From JAWUWD01 sp034112085 (lineage in GTDB: Bacteria > Bacteroidota > Bacteroidia > Cytophagales > Cyclobacteriaceae): DNA of 64,000 nt. Location of the stretch: contig JAWUWD010000039.1 of NCBI GenBank assembly GCA_034112085.1, positions 1 through 64,000 of the forward strand, written 5' to 3'. The number at the start of each line of letters is the position of its first letter. Within the stretch, counting starts at the first letter, position 1. Below, in pieces: positions 38,701-47,907 of this stretch. The position numbers were made by a program, and so were the translations under genes. A model generated the notes under the pieces. It was not told the DNA's origin. It saw nothing but the letters and a program-made list of their open reading frames with translations, and ran no database searches.

Positions 38701-40965
38701 CTATCTCTTTAATTGTGCATCTACTACTGCGATAGCGGCCATATTTACTATTTCTCTTACAGTGCTACCTTGCTGTAGGATGTGAACTGGTTTTTTCATT
38801 CCCAAAAGAACTGGGCCAATAGCTTCTGCTCCAGCTACCTCCATCAATAGTTTATAACTGATGTTTCCAGCTGCCAGATTAGGGAAAATGAATGTGTTAG
38901 CACCTTTTTCTGCAAGAGTGCTAAATGGATACATTTCCTTTTGTAGTTCGGTGTTCAGAGCAACATTAGCTTGTATATCGCCCTCTATTACCAAGTCTGG
39001 AAATCGCTCTCTAGCTAATTCAACTGCTTTTTTGGTTTTTGTTGGTATATCTCCTTTGCTAGACCCGAAGTTGGAATATGATAAAACCGCCATGCGAGGT
39101 TCTACATCAAAAAACTCAACACCTTTCTTCGCCAAACCGATTATATCAGCTAGCTCTTCAGCCGTAGGATCGACATTAACAGTAGTATCAGCAAAGAATA
39201 ACGTGCCTTTATTACTAAATATTGCATACATACCCGCCACACGTTTTACGCCTTCATCTACTCCGATCACTTGTAGAGCAGGGAGAATAGTTTTAGGATA
39301 GTCTTTAGTAAGACCCGAAATTAGCGCATCGGCCTCGCCATGTTCTACCATCATTGACCCGAAAGTATTTCTTTCACGCATTTGTTTTAAGGCTTCGTAC
39401 TTCGTGACTCCTTTACGCTTACGCTTCTCGTAATACTTTTGTGCATACCTTTCCAATCGCTCATCTTCTTCATGAGTGTCGATCAAAGTACATTCGCCTA
39501 ATTCTAAATTGTGTTCTTCAATCAATTTGAGAATGTCTTTTTTCCTTCCCAGAAGGATTGGCTTAGCTATTTTTTCGTCTTGTAGTACCTGGGCAGCTTT
39601 GAGTATTTTGTGATTATTTGCTTCTGCAAATACGACTACTTTGGGATTTTTCTTGGCTCTATTGATTATCCTAGAGATTAATTTTTGATCGATTCCAATA
39701 CGTTTTAGAAGGTCAATATGGTATTGTCCCCAGTCAGTTATCTTGGCTTTGGCTACTCCTGAATCCATGGCTGCTTTAGCTACTGCTGGAGATATAGCAG
39801 TAATCAAACGTGGATCCAACGGTTTTGGGATTAAGTAATCAGTTCCGAATTGAATGTTATTATCTCCATATGCCTTACTCACCATGTCGGGAACTGCCTC
39901 CTTGGTCAAGTCAGCTATAGCTTTGACAGCCGCTAGTTTCATAGCCTCATTGATCGTTGTTGCTCGAACGTCAAGTGCTCCTCTGAATATGTAGGGAAAC
40001 CCTAGTACATTATTGACTTGATTAGGGTGGTCAGATCTGCCAGTAGCCATGATGATGTCTTTCCTTGATTTCATCGCAATACTGTAGCCTATTTCTGGTG
40101 AAGGATTGGCAAGTGCAAATACAATTGGATTCTTAGCCATAGATTTGATCATCTCTGGAGAAACGATGTCAGCAACAGATAGTCCTAAAAACATATCTGC
40201 ATCAATGAATGCATCTGAAAGAGAATTTAGATCTCTCTTAGTTGCAAATTGAGCTTTTGTTTTGTCCATCTGTCCCCGATCAGATCTAATAACACCTTTG
40301 CTGTCGCACATCACAATATTCTCCAATGTCGCTCCAAGCGATAAGTATAGCTTAGTACAGGCGATGGCTGCCGCACCAGCTCCATTGACGACAATCTTGA
40401 TCTCTGAGATTTTTTTGGCAGTGAGTTCAAGCGCGTTGAGTAGTGCAGCCGATGAGATGATAGCCGTGCCGTGCTGATCATCATGCATTACTGGAATAGT
40501 CATTTGCTCGCGCAATGTTTCTTCTATTTCAAAACTTTCGGGTGCCTTGATATCCTCCAAATTGATTCCGCCAAATGTTGGTTCAAGCGACTTCACTATT
40601 TTAATAAATTCCTTAGGGTCCTCTTCTTGTATTTCGATGTCAAATACATCTATACCTGCAAATTTTTTGAAGAGAACACCTTTCCCTTCCATAACAGGTT
40701 TCGAAGCGTCTGGACCAATATTCCCCAGGCCAAGTACTGCCGTACCGTTGGTAATAACTCCGACAAGATTACCCTTGGCTGTGTACTTATAAACTTCCTC
40801 TTTGTTGTTGGCGATTTCTTTGCAAGGCTCTGCTACTCCCGGTGAGTAGGCCAAGGCCAAATCGAGCTGTGAACTCAGCATTTTAGTAGGAACCACCTCT
40901 ATTTTACCCGGAGTTCCTTGAGAATGGTAATTTAGGGCATCTTGTTTTCTTATCTTTATTGGCAT
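38701..40965 (-). CDS. maeB: NADP-dependent malic enzyme (malic/phosphotransacetylase fusion)
   Basis: This 754-residue protein starts at ATG 40965 (MPIKIRKQDALNYH); the longer ORF begins 13 codons upstream with an unlikely leader. The malic enzyme part (about 1-420) shows YSPGVAEPCKEI, GAGAAAIAC for NADP binding and MHDDQHGTAI. The C-terminal phosphotransacetylase-like domain (about 430-754) ends with GMKKPVHILQQGSTVREIVN. It decarboxylates malate to pyruvate in the cytoplasm; in MaeB proteins the C-terminal domain is regulatory. It is followed by ruvA after two bases. Confidence 0.95.
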   Translation of the reverse strand: MPIKIRKQDALNYHSQGTPGKIEVVPTKMLSSQLDLALAYSPGVAEPCKEIANNKEEVYKYTAKGNLVGVITNGTAVLGLGNIGPDASKPVMEGKGVLFKKFAGIDVFDIEIQEEDPKEFIKIVKSLEPTFGGINLEDIKAPESFEIEETLREQMTIPVMHDDQHGTAIISSAALLNALELTAKKISEIKIVVNGAGAAAIACTKLYLSLGATLENIVMCDSKGVIRSDRGQMDKTKAQFATKRDLNSLSDAFIDADMFLGLSVADIVSPEMIKSMAKNPIVFALANPSPEIGYSIAMKSRKDIIMATGRSDHPNQVNNVLGFPYIFRGALDVRATTINEAMKLAAVKAIADLTKEAVPDMVSKAYGDNNIQFGTDYLIPKPLDPRLITAISPAVAKAAMDSGVAKAKITDWGQYHIDLLKRIGIDQKLISRIINRAKKNPKVVVFAEANNHKILKAAQVLQDEKIAKPILLGRKKDILKLIEEHNLELGECTLIDTHEEDERLERYAQKYYEKRKRKGVTKYEALKQMRERNTFGSMMVEHGEADALISGLTKDYPKTILPALQVIGVDEGVKRVAGMYAIFSNKGTLFFADTTVNVDPTAEELADIIGLAKKGVEFFDVEPRMAVLSYSNFGSSKGDIPTKTKKAVELARERFPDLVIEGDIQANVALNTELQKEMYPFSTLAEKGANTFIFPNLAAGNISYKLLMEVAGAEAIGPVLLGMKKPVHILQQGSTVREIVNMAAIAVVDAQLKR

Positions 40966-41029
40966 TTTGATTCGCTTAGTAATAATGAACAATAGAAAGT
41001 TCATTATGGTGATACAATTGGACTAAGAA

Positions 41030-42112
41030 CTAATCTTCAGTTGATAGTTCACTACTTGTCTTGAATGTTGATAATATTACTGAGATTTCTCTCATGAATT
41101 CTCTTTGAGATTTTCCAGGGCTGTATATAAACCCTTCTATGTAGTATAACCTATTGAGTGCTTCATCAACAAAGGTGAAACTTAAAAAAGGGCCACCCAT
41201 GGCATTATTATTTGTTTTCCATAACCCTTTGGTCCTGACGCCATATTTATCACTAAAATTAACCTCCTCATGTATGAGGGGCATATACTGTTGTGTAGTG
41301 ACAAACGTACTTCTATCTGCAGGATCATCAAAAAGATATTTTGAAGTTATTGATTCTCTTAGTTTGATAATATTATCGTTTTGGAAAATTTCTTCATCAT
41401 TAAAATCTTGATAGGAGATGAAAATATCTTTATCAACATGTGACTCAATTCGTCTAACCCAAACGAACCCGGGTACATTTTCCACCAGCTGATAACCTGA
41501 TGGAATCCGCATTCCACAGTCATGCTCGCTCAACAGCATGTTATTAATTCCCTTTACTTCATTAGCCTTGTAAAGTCTTTTTTTAAGTCGCTTGTCTTCT
41601 ATGCTATTGAAGTGGCTCTGTAATTGGGTTCTATTGGTAACGATATGTTCCATTAGCTGCTGATCAGTCTGACCAAAGAGGTACATCACTTCTTGGCCCC
41701 TTGCAAATACATCTTGATCTGTAAATACAAATAGTTTATTGTTATCCTTAATTTGGGCTCTAGAATCCTTGGTGAAGTAATTATTGATGATTCGGGAGCC
41801 TTTGGAGTTACTGTCAAGTGTAGAAACAAAGATGATGTTTTTGACTTGTTTCAAAATGCTATTGATTTTTCTTGGATCAATATACCTAACAGAAAATAAT
41901 GCTTCTCCTCTTGGTAAACCATCTACCACAGGTTTGAATGTTTCCCTGACTTCATCACCAAGTTTTCCGGCCCATTTAGCAGAATCCATTGCTAAAATTA
42001 TTTCTCCAGGTTTGCCCTTTGCGAAAGGTAAGAAACCCACTCTGTCACTTTCACTTACACTACAAGCAGAAAGAAATAGAATACAACTAAATATTATTAA
42101 GAGTGATTTCAT
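41030..42112 (-). CDS. DUF4837-family lipoprotein
   Basis: This 360-residue protein starts at ATG 42112 (MKSLLIIFSCILF), giving a standard lipoprotein signal with lipobox LSAC; the longer ORF adds 27 residues ahead of it. It begins the mature part with GEIILAMDSAKWAGKLGDEVR, typical of the DUF4837 family, which is confined to Bacteroidota and has no assigned function. It precedes maeB by 64 bases. A role in the cell envelope is inferred from the lipobox alone. Confidence 0.82.
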   Translation of the reverse strand: MKSLLIIFSCILFLSACSVSESDRVGFLPFAKGKPGEIILAMDSAKWAGKLGDEVRETFKPVVDGLPRGEALFSVRYIDPRKINSILKQVKNIIFVSTLDSNSKGSRIINNYFTKDSRAQIKDNNKLFVFTDQDVFARGQEVMYLFGQTDQQLMEHIVTNRTQLQSHFNSIEDKRLKKRLYKANEVKGINNMLLSEHDCGMRIPSGYQLVENVPGFVWVRRIESHVDKDIFISYQDFNDEEIFQNDNIIKLRESITSKYLFDDPADRSTFVTTQQYMPLIHEEVNFSDKYGVRTKGLWKTNNNAMGGPFLSFTFVDEALNRLYYIEGFIYSPGKSQREFMREISVILSTFKTSSELSTED

Positions 42113-42256
42113 AGGCTTTTTGTCATAAGTCGTAAATCGCAAAAAGGTCACAGAAAGAGCCGATTTGAATATGGACAAGCCGTAAATATACATCGAAAAG
42201 GGGTAAAATTGGCAGTAATTTGTTGATAATCGTAATGATACTAGTTTAAATAAATG

Positions 42257-43642
42257 TTACCCAACTATGAGCTTCTGACCAGGTTTTATTTTACTGGTTT
42301 TCATTTTGTTTAACACCTTTATTTTAGCAATAGAGAGGCCTTCGTACATTCTAGCAATATCCCACAAAGTGTCACCAGACTTTACTACATGAATTTTTTT
42401 ACCTGATAAATCAAGAATAGGCTTGATAGGTTGCCTGCTGTTCGCGGGCTCTTGTGAATGGTGGTCTTTATAGGCTAGACTATGTGTGCTGTTGGGTTTT
42501 ACCCAAATCTTTAGAGGTTGTCCTACTCTGATCATAGATCCACGTAAGTTGTTCCACTTTCTGAGGTCAGATACGCGGACCTGATATCTTTCTGCGATAG
42601 TACCAAGGACTTGTCCTGACCTTACACGATGTGTGATTTTGGTTCTACCATAGACACTTCCTACCGTATTTTTGGCTAACTGTTCCAGTTCTTTTCTTCC
42701 TACTTTTTTGGCGGAGTCTAATATAGACACCCTATTTGTGGAGAATAATTCGTACTTGTGGATGGGTATTTTGATAGGGTAGGTTCCTGTCTTCAAGTCT
42801 GGGATGGCCTTTCTTCGTATCGAAGGATTGAGCTCTGTCAATTCTTCATTACATAAATTCAATTGTGCCGCCACCGTATGCAGGTGTGTATAATGACTCA
42901 CCATGATGGTGTCATATGACATTTCGTATTGGAGATCTTGAGAAGTATTGAACCCCAATTCATTGGCATGATTGAGTACGTAGACTATAGCCACATATTG
43001 CGGTAAATATGCCCTAGTTTCTCTAGGGAGGTATCTAAATATTTCCCAGAATTTCTTTTTGTATCCTGATCTTCTAATCGCTTTTCTTACGTTGCCGGGT
43101 CCTGAATTGTATGCTGCTAGTGCTAACTCCCAGTCTCCAAACATACGGTGCAACTGCTTGAGATATTTACAAGCTGCTTCAGTGGATTTTTCAGGGTCCA
43201 TTCGTTCATCGATGTACCAGTCTTGATGTAGCTTGAAGCTTCTGCCAGTGGCTGGCATGAATTGCCAGAGGCCAGCAGCTCTCGCTCTAGAAATGGCTTG
43301 TGGGTTGAGTCCAGATTCTACTATCGATAAGTACTTGAGCTCGTCTGGAAGCCCATATTTTTTAAGATATCTTTCAAAAATTGGGAAGTATTTGTTTTCC
43401 CTTTTAATCATTTCTTGTGAGTATGATCTGTTTTTTACGGCAAAGTAATTGATGAAGGCATGTACGTTTTCATTGTAGTTCAGAGGGACCTTATTACTGA
43501 TGCAGGTTAATTGATCAGCGACAAGATCATAACTGAGATCTTCAGGAAAATCATTATATATGACATGAATGGTATCAGCTTTATTGGCAAATACTATATT
43601 GTTAAAGAAGAATAATAGGATTATGAGCTTTGTAGCTCTCAT
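42257..43642 (-). CDS. Lytic transglycosylase with two LysM domains (MltD-like)
   Basis: This 461-residue protein starts at ATG 43642, at the head of a signal peptide (ending VFAN); the longer ORF adds 16 residues. The SLT domain (about 85-220) carries the catalytic Glu109 in LSIVESGLNP, then AAGLWQFMPATG and LALAAYNSGPGNVRKA. Two LysM peptidoglycan-binding domains follow (about 340-385, VRSGQVLGTIAERY; about 415-461, VKSGDTLWDIARMY). It cleaves the glycan strands of peptidoglycan during growth. It is transcribed alone, with 216 bases upstream to tatA. Confidence 0.92.
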   Translation of the reverse strand: MRATKLIILLFFFNNIVFANKADTIHVIYNDFPEDLSYDLVADQLTCISNKVPLNYNENVHAFINYFAVKNRSYSQEMIKRENKYFPIFERYLKKYGLPDELKYLSIVESGLNPQAISRARAAGLWQFMPATGRSFKLHQDWYIDERMDPEKSTEAACKYLKQLHRMFGDWELALAAYNSGPGNVRKAIRRSGYKKKFWEIFRYLPRETRAYLPQYVAIVYVLNHANELGFNTSQDLQYEMSYDTIMVSHYTHLHTVAAQLNLCNEELTELNPSIRRKAIPDLKTGTYPIKIPIHKYELFSTNRVSILDSAKKVGRKELEQLAKNTVGSVYGRTKITHRVRSGQVLGTIAERYQVRVSDLRKWNNLRGSMIRVGQPLKIWVKPNSTHSLAYKDHHSQEPANSRQPIKPILDLSGKKIHVVKSGDTLWDIARMYEGLSIAKIKVLNKMKTSKIKPGQKLIVG

Positions 43643-43858
43643 ATTATTGGGTTTGAATATGTCAAGTTTGTCAGATAGCCTATAAACCACATAATTGAAT
43701 GAGATTTATAGCTATTCTAAGTCAAGTCAAAATAGTACTCAATCAAAATTGCAAAGTTAAATACACTGATTCAGATAGTCTGACTAACAGCCATAAAAGT
43801 GATATAAGTATTCATTGGCTTTGTTAATTTTACTAACGAATGAATATACGTGAGGGAA

Positions 43859-44068
43859 TTATGCTTTTTTATCTTCTCCGCTTACGCCTTCATCGATCTC
43901 ATCTTTGATGCCTTTTGTTGCATCTTTAAATTCCCTGATACCTTTACCCATACCCCGAGCAAGTTCTGGAATTCTTTTTGCTCCAAAAAATATCAAAACC
44001 ACTAAAATGATAATGATCCATTCCCATCCACCTGGCATTCCAAAAGCTAATACAGTTTGCATGTCCAT
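43859..44068 (-). CDS. tatA: Sec-independent translocase TatA/TatE family protein
   Basis: This 69-residue protein has one N-terminal membrane helix (about 14-29, GWEWIIIILVVLIFFG) and an amphipathic helix (FGAKRIPELARGMGKGIREFK), the TatA signature, followed by a charged tail. TatA forms the pore of the twin-arginine pathway for folded proteins. The alternative start at ATG 44062 is two codons inside. No tatC is nearby, so the partner must lie elsewhere. A good -7 promoter motif lies just upstream. Confidence 0.92.
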   Translation of the reverse strand: MDMQTVLAFGMPGGWEWIIIILVVLIFFGAKRIPELARGMGKGIREFKDATKGIKDEIDEGVSGEDKKA

Positions 44069-44092
44069 AATATTTTTGCTTAAAATAGATTA

Positions 44093-44100
44093 CAAAGATA
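44093..44100 (-). promoter_or_regulatory. Candidate -7 element of tatA
   Basis: On the minus strand TATCTTTG matches TAnnTTTG exactly and ends 24 bases before the tatA start codon. A clear -33 TTG at the right spacing is not seen. Confidence 0.4.
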
Positions 44101-44196
44101 GGTAGAAAGAATAAAGACTAAAAGTCTATTGTTAGTAAAGATTTGGTTGGTTGATGAGAGATGTGTAACGGTTATATTGTTGTTTCAAGGTGAATA

Positions 44197-45408
44197 TCAC
44201 CGGGGATAGAGCCATAATTTTGGATTCATGGTCTGATTATTTTTCCAGACCGAAAATTTCAACTCTGTAACACCATCGCTATCAGTCAAGGCTGTTCCTA
44301 TAGTGTCTTTTGTGGAAATGGATTGGCCTGATCTGACATGTACTTCTTTCAACTTGGCATAAACTGTGAAGTATTCACCATGTTGTATCATAACCATATT
44401 ACCCATACCTGGTACAAAAGCAATTTTCTTTACTTGGCCTTCAAAGACTGATCTCACTTTTTGATTGTCTTCAGTCTGAATATCAATACCAGGGTTGTCA
44501 ATCGTGACATGTTTCCAAACCGGATGCGTTTGCTTGCCATATCTTTGAGTGATAAAGCCTGACTCTACAGGCCAAGGTAGTTTTCCTTTGTTAGAAGTAA
44601 AGGATTTGGCAAGTGCGGCTGATTTAGGTGTCAACTTCAGTTTAGTGGCGCTTTTACTTTTGGTGCTTTTGGCAATCTCTGCTTTGATGATGTCGTCTAT
44701 AAGCTTGTTGAGCTTGCCAATAGACTTTTTGTTTTTATTTATGTTTTTCTTTGCTTGCTTTTCAGTTTTGGCCAATGCAGTTATCACAGATTTTTGTTCT
44801 ACCTGCAGTTTTTTGAGCTTGTCACTTTCATTCAACTGTTCAGCGAGTAGGGCATTTTTTTCATTTTTTTGATGTTTCAATGAAGGTACTTGACCACCGA
44901 GTACTTTTTTAACTTTATTAATTTGTTCAGATTGTTTTTTACGAGTCTCAGCATATTGCTCCATGTACTTCATCCGCATGAATAATTGATTGAAGGTTTT
45001 TGCAGAGAAAAGAAATAGTAGTTTACTTTGACTTTGTGAGGCTTTCTGTGTGTTGTAAACCATCTCAGCATACTCTTTCTTGAGGTTCTTGAGATCATCC
45101 TCTAAGGCTTCGATAATGTCATTGTTATCTTCAATATCATCACCTATTAAAGTAAGCGTTTCCCGTATCGAGGAAGTTAGTTTTTGACGTTCCTTGATTT
45201 GTTCTTGTACAGCGTATAGCTGTCCTACACTTGTTTTTTTCTTCTGTTTAGTCTGTGCTAAAATTTTCTCAGCTTGTTTTATTTTTAGGAGACTCTGTGT
45301 TTTTTCCGTTTGCAACTGCGCTTTACTCTTTCTTTGAGCAGCTAACGTGAAAGATAACGCTAAGACTAGTACTAGAGATATGAATATTCTTTTACTACAG
45401 GCGAACAT
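44197..45408 (-). CDS. EnvC-like murein hydrolase activator (degenerate M23 domain)
   Basis: This 403-residue exported protein has a signal peptide (ending TLAAQ), a long Lys/Glu/Gln-rich coiled coil (about 20-265) and a C-terminal M23/LytM domain (about 290-403). The zinc-binding residues look lost: the usual HxGxD reads NPGIDI and the usual YAHL reads YAKL. That pattern fits EnvC/NlpD-type activators of amidases rather than an active endopeptidase. The start at 45408 overlaps the DUF4292 gene by 14 bases; ATG 45423 is an alternative. It is the end of the flippase-to-EnvC gene run. Confidence 0.85.
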   Translation of the reverse strand: MFACSKRIFISLVLVLALSFTLAAQRKSKAQLQTEKTQSLLKIKQAEKILAQTKQKKKTSVGQLYAVQEQIKERQKLTSSIRETLTLIGDDIEDNNDIIEALEDDLKNLKKEYAEMVYNTQKASQSQSKLLFLFSAKTFNQLFMRMKYMEQYAETRKKQSEQINKVKKVLGGQVPSLKHQKNEKNALLAEQLNESDKLKKLQVEQKSVITALAKTEKQAKKNINKNKKSIGKLNKLIDDIIKAEIAKSTKSKSATKLKLTPKSAALAKSFTSNKGKLPWPVESGFITQRYGKQTHPVWKHVTIDNPGIDIQTEDNQKVRSVFEGQVKKIAFVPGMGNMVMIQHGEYFTVYAKLKEVHVRSGQSISTKDTIGTALTDSDGVTELKFSVWKNNQTMNPKLWLYPR

Positions 45409-46153
45409 ACTTCTTGGGTACATTGAAAGGGAATTTTAATGCTTTATCCTCAATCTGCGCTTTTATATAGTCAATGTCAATGATGGTGTTGATTTTATCA
45501 TCTTTCACCTTGTAAATCAAACTTACTAGTCCTTTGTATGCGAAAGCATGCTTATTGACTAATTGAAAATTGGAATAGTTTATTTGTGCGTTGTTGTCAG
45601 AACCTTCTTCCCGAATGTTTACAGATTCCAATTTCATGGTTTGAGCATTAACTTTACATTCCAACAAGTATGGATCGTTGGGCAGTGACACTTCATAGAA
45701 GCCTTGATTCTTAGTCACCTTGTCTTCACGGGTAATTTTCTTGGGCATATTACCCAAAATAATGGCTTGAATTACATCGTAATTCATTTGATAGTTAAAC
45801 TTAGCACTGAGGTCTTCATAGGTAAAGACATAATATTCTTTTCTGATAATATTGAGTAAAGTGACTGAATCTTGGGTAATCAAACACCTACCGCCTGATA
45901 CGCCAACAGCACTGAAATTCATCCAAATGAGGCTGTCTTTTTTGATGCGAATTGTTGCCTTTGCTTTTACATCATACTTATCATCTTTGAATTTCAGCTT
46001 CGCTTTAGCAGAGAAATACTCAAAGTCTATCTCATTGACTTCCAGTGTGTTTTTGTCAAGAAAATTCCAATTGATTCCAGTAAATCGCTTTCCACAACTT
46101 GATAGAACTACCAGTAGAACTACAAAAAATAATAAATTGATATGCTTATTCAT
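45395..46153 (-). CDS. DUF4292-family lipoprotein (LolA/LolB-like)
   Basis: This 252-residue lipoprotein (lipobox LSSC, Cys20) belongs to the DUF4292 family of Bacteroidota, whose predicted fold resembles LolA/LolB lipoprotein carriers. Features include AKAKLKFKDDKYDVKAKATIR, DSLIWMNFSAVGVSGGRCLI and a terminal FNVPKKYVRL. Overlap of 8 bases with the TPR gene and 14 with the EnvC-like gene indicates translational coupling. A role in lipoprotein or lipid transfer is an inference from fold resemblance. Confidence 0.82.
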   Translation of the reverse strand: MNKHINLLFFVVLLVVLSSCGKRFTGINWNFLDKNTLEVNEIDFEYFSAKAKLKFKDDKYDVKAKATIRIKKDSLIWMNFSAVGVSGGRCLITQDSVTLLNIIRKEYYVFTYEDLSAKFNYQMNYDVIQAIILGNMPKKITREDKVTKNQGFYEVSLPNDPYLLECKVNAQTMKLESVNIREEGSDNNAQINYSNFQLVNKHAFAYKGLVSLIYKVKDDKINTIIDIDYIKAQIEDKALKFPFNVPKKYVRL

Positions 46154-47897
46154 GAATAGTTCGTGTCTCTATTTTTGTGTCAATATTATTGATAGATCCG
46201 TCCAATGACTTGGCTTTTTCCCATTGGATGACTGCTTGGTCAACGTCTCCTAACCTGTAGAGAATATCACCATAATGATCAAAATTAATCGCAGAGGGCT
46301 CTCCAACTTCGAGGGCTTTTTCTATTTGTATTTTTGCCTCTTTGTATTTCCCTCTCATGAACAACACCCAAGCGTAAGTATCGAGATAAGTTGCGTTGTT
46401 TGGAGACATACTTACGACTTTTTGAGCCATTTTCTCTGCGTCCTCAAGATTTTCATTTCTTAAAGTTAGGAAATAGCTGTAGTTGTTAAGCGTCTGGTGG
46501 TCTTGAGGGTTAATGTTTAGCGCCTGTCGATAGGCATTATCTGACTTGGGATAGTCTTTGCTTCCATTGTATGCACTACCCAATAAGCTGCTGAAAATGG
46601 CTATTTGCGATTGATTTTGAATGCTTAATTTTTTACCGTACTCAAGAGTATTGGCCGCTTCTTTATAATTTTTGAGCTGCAAATGCGCTAATCCAGCGTA
46701 CATGTATATGACTGCTTGATTGGGGAATGTTTCCAAGGCTTGCTCTGATAGTTTAATGAGAGTTTTATTATCCCCTAGGTCAGATTCAAGTTGCAAGATA
46801 TTTTGCCAAACCTGAAAATTGGATTCATCTAATTTCAATGATAAAATATATTGCGCTAAGGCTTCCGTTTTCTTTCCTAGTGTAAACAATAGATCTCCGA
46901 ACAGAGCGATCACTTGTACATTGCCCGGATAAAGTCCTACGAGAGCTCTGGTGCGTTCCATCGTTTTGCTTTCCAAAGTGAGATTGGGATTGTTACTGGC
47001 GCGGGCCTGTGATATGTGAAAAGTGCTTTCCGCAATCAGCTGAACTTTGATAGTGATATCAATATTCTTATTGTCATAAATTTTATCTACTGAAGAAACA
47101 TAAGACTCCATATCTCCTGTGCGCTTCTGTAGATCAGCTAGTATAAGTAGTGCTTGACCGTCATTAGGATTGGTGATTAGAAGTTGCTCCAATAAGTTGA
47201 TGGCCTTTTTTTCTTCCCCATTTGCAGCCAGAACCCCAACTAGCGTTATGATATATTGAGGTTCTTGTGGGAATGATTTTATTAATTTCTCACCTTCAGC
47301 GATCGCGTTGTTCAGCTGGTTGGTTTGAAGGAATATTTTTTGCTTTTGATAAGATATGGTCTCGCTTACACCTAGTGCCTTTTCGGCACGGCTGTATGCT
47401 GAGATAGCGTCATCATACCTCTTTTGGTATAAATAGATTGCTGCCAGTTCAAAATAGTAATTATCAGTACCGGCAATCTTACCAATCATCTTTTCGTAAA
47501 TCACAGCGGCATTGTCATTGTCACCTTCGAGGTTATAAAGACTAGCGGCTAGAAGGTAATAATATTTATTATCTCCATCCAGCTCTATAGCTTTCAGAAT
47601 ATTCGCAAGTGCGACTTTGTACTCTTTGTTTTCTGTTTGAATTTCGGAGATTTTAAAGTAAACCGCAGCACTTTTAGGATTCAAATCGAGGCATTTATCA
47701 AAGAGGACTAATGCCTTGGCATAGTCCTCCAACATAAAATACTTCTGACCTTCCATAAATATGTACTCAGCTTCTCGCAAAGCTTTTTCACTTATGGTTC
47801 GATCCTTTCTTGCTTTTTTGTTTTTCTGAGCAATAGAAGGACTTAATATGCCTAAAAGGCAAATAATGATAATAATATAATAACTTCTATTTCTCAA
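46146..47897 (-). CDS. Exported tetratricopeptide-repeat protein
   Basis: This 583-residue protein consists of a signal peptide (about 1-23, ending SIAQ) and tandem TPR motifs through to the C-terminus (AEYIFMEGQKYFMLEDYAKA, YAGLAHLQLKNYKEAANTLE, YAWVLFMRGKYKEAKIQIEK, YGDILYRLGDVDQAVIQWEK). The start codon is TTG: an in-frame TAG stands three codons upstream and no ATG precedes the signal peptide. TPR proteins act as scaffolds; here the coupled DUF4292 and EnvC-like genes suggest envelope assembly. It lies 10 bases after the sugar nucleotidyltransferase. Confidence 0.85.
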   Translation of the reverse strand: MRNRSYYIIIIICLLGILSPSIAQKNKKARKDRTISEKALREAEYIFMEGQKYFMLEDYAKALVLFDKCLDLNPKSAAVYFKISEIQTENKEYKVALANILKAIELDGDNKYYYLLAASLYNLEGDNDNAAVIYEKMIGKIAGTDNYYFELAAIYLYQKRYDDAISAYSRAEKALGVSETISYQKQKIFLQTNQLNNAIAEGEKLIKSFPQEPQYIITLVGVLAANGEEKKAINLLEQLLITNPNDGQALLILADLQKRTGDMESYVSSVDKIYDNKNIDITIKVQLIAESTFHISQARASNNPNLTLESKTMERTRALVGLYPGNVQVIALFGDLLFTLGKKTEALAQYILSLKLDESNFQVWQNILQLESDLGDNKTLIKLSEQALETFPNQAVIYMYAGLAHLQLKNYKEAANTLEYGKKLSIQNQSQIAIFSSLLGSAYNGSKDYPKSDNAYRQALNINPQDHQTLNNYSYFLTLRNENLEDAEKMAQKVVSMSPNNATYLDTYAWVLFMRGKYKEAKIQIEKALEVGEPSAINFDHYGDILYRLGDVDQAVIQWEKAKSLDGSINNIDTKIETRTIHE

Positions 47898-47907
47898 ATG
47901 TTTCTAG

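Noticed and set aside
38861..39301. Plus-strand 146-codon ORF opposite the phosphotransacetylase part of maeB
   Set aside because: Antisense shadow of a conserved coding region.
40471..40845. Plus-strand 124-codon ORF inside maeB
   Set aside because: It lies fully opposite a well-supported malic enzyme and has no recognisable domain or start signal.
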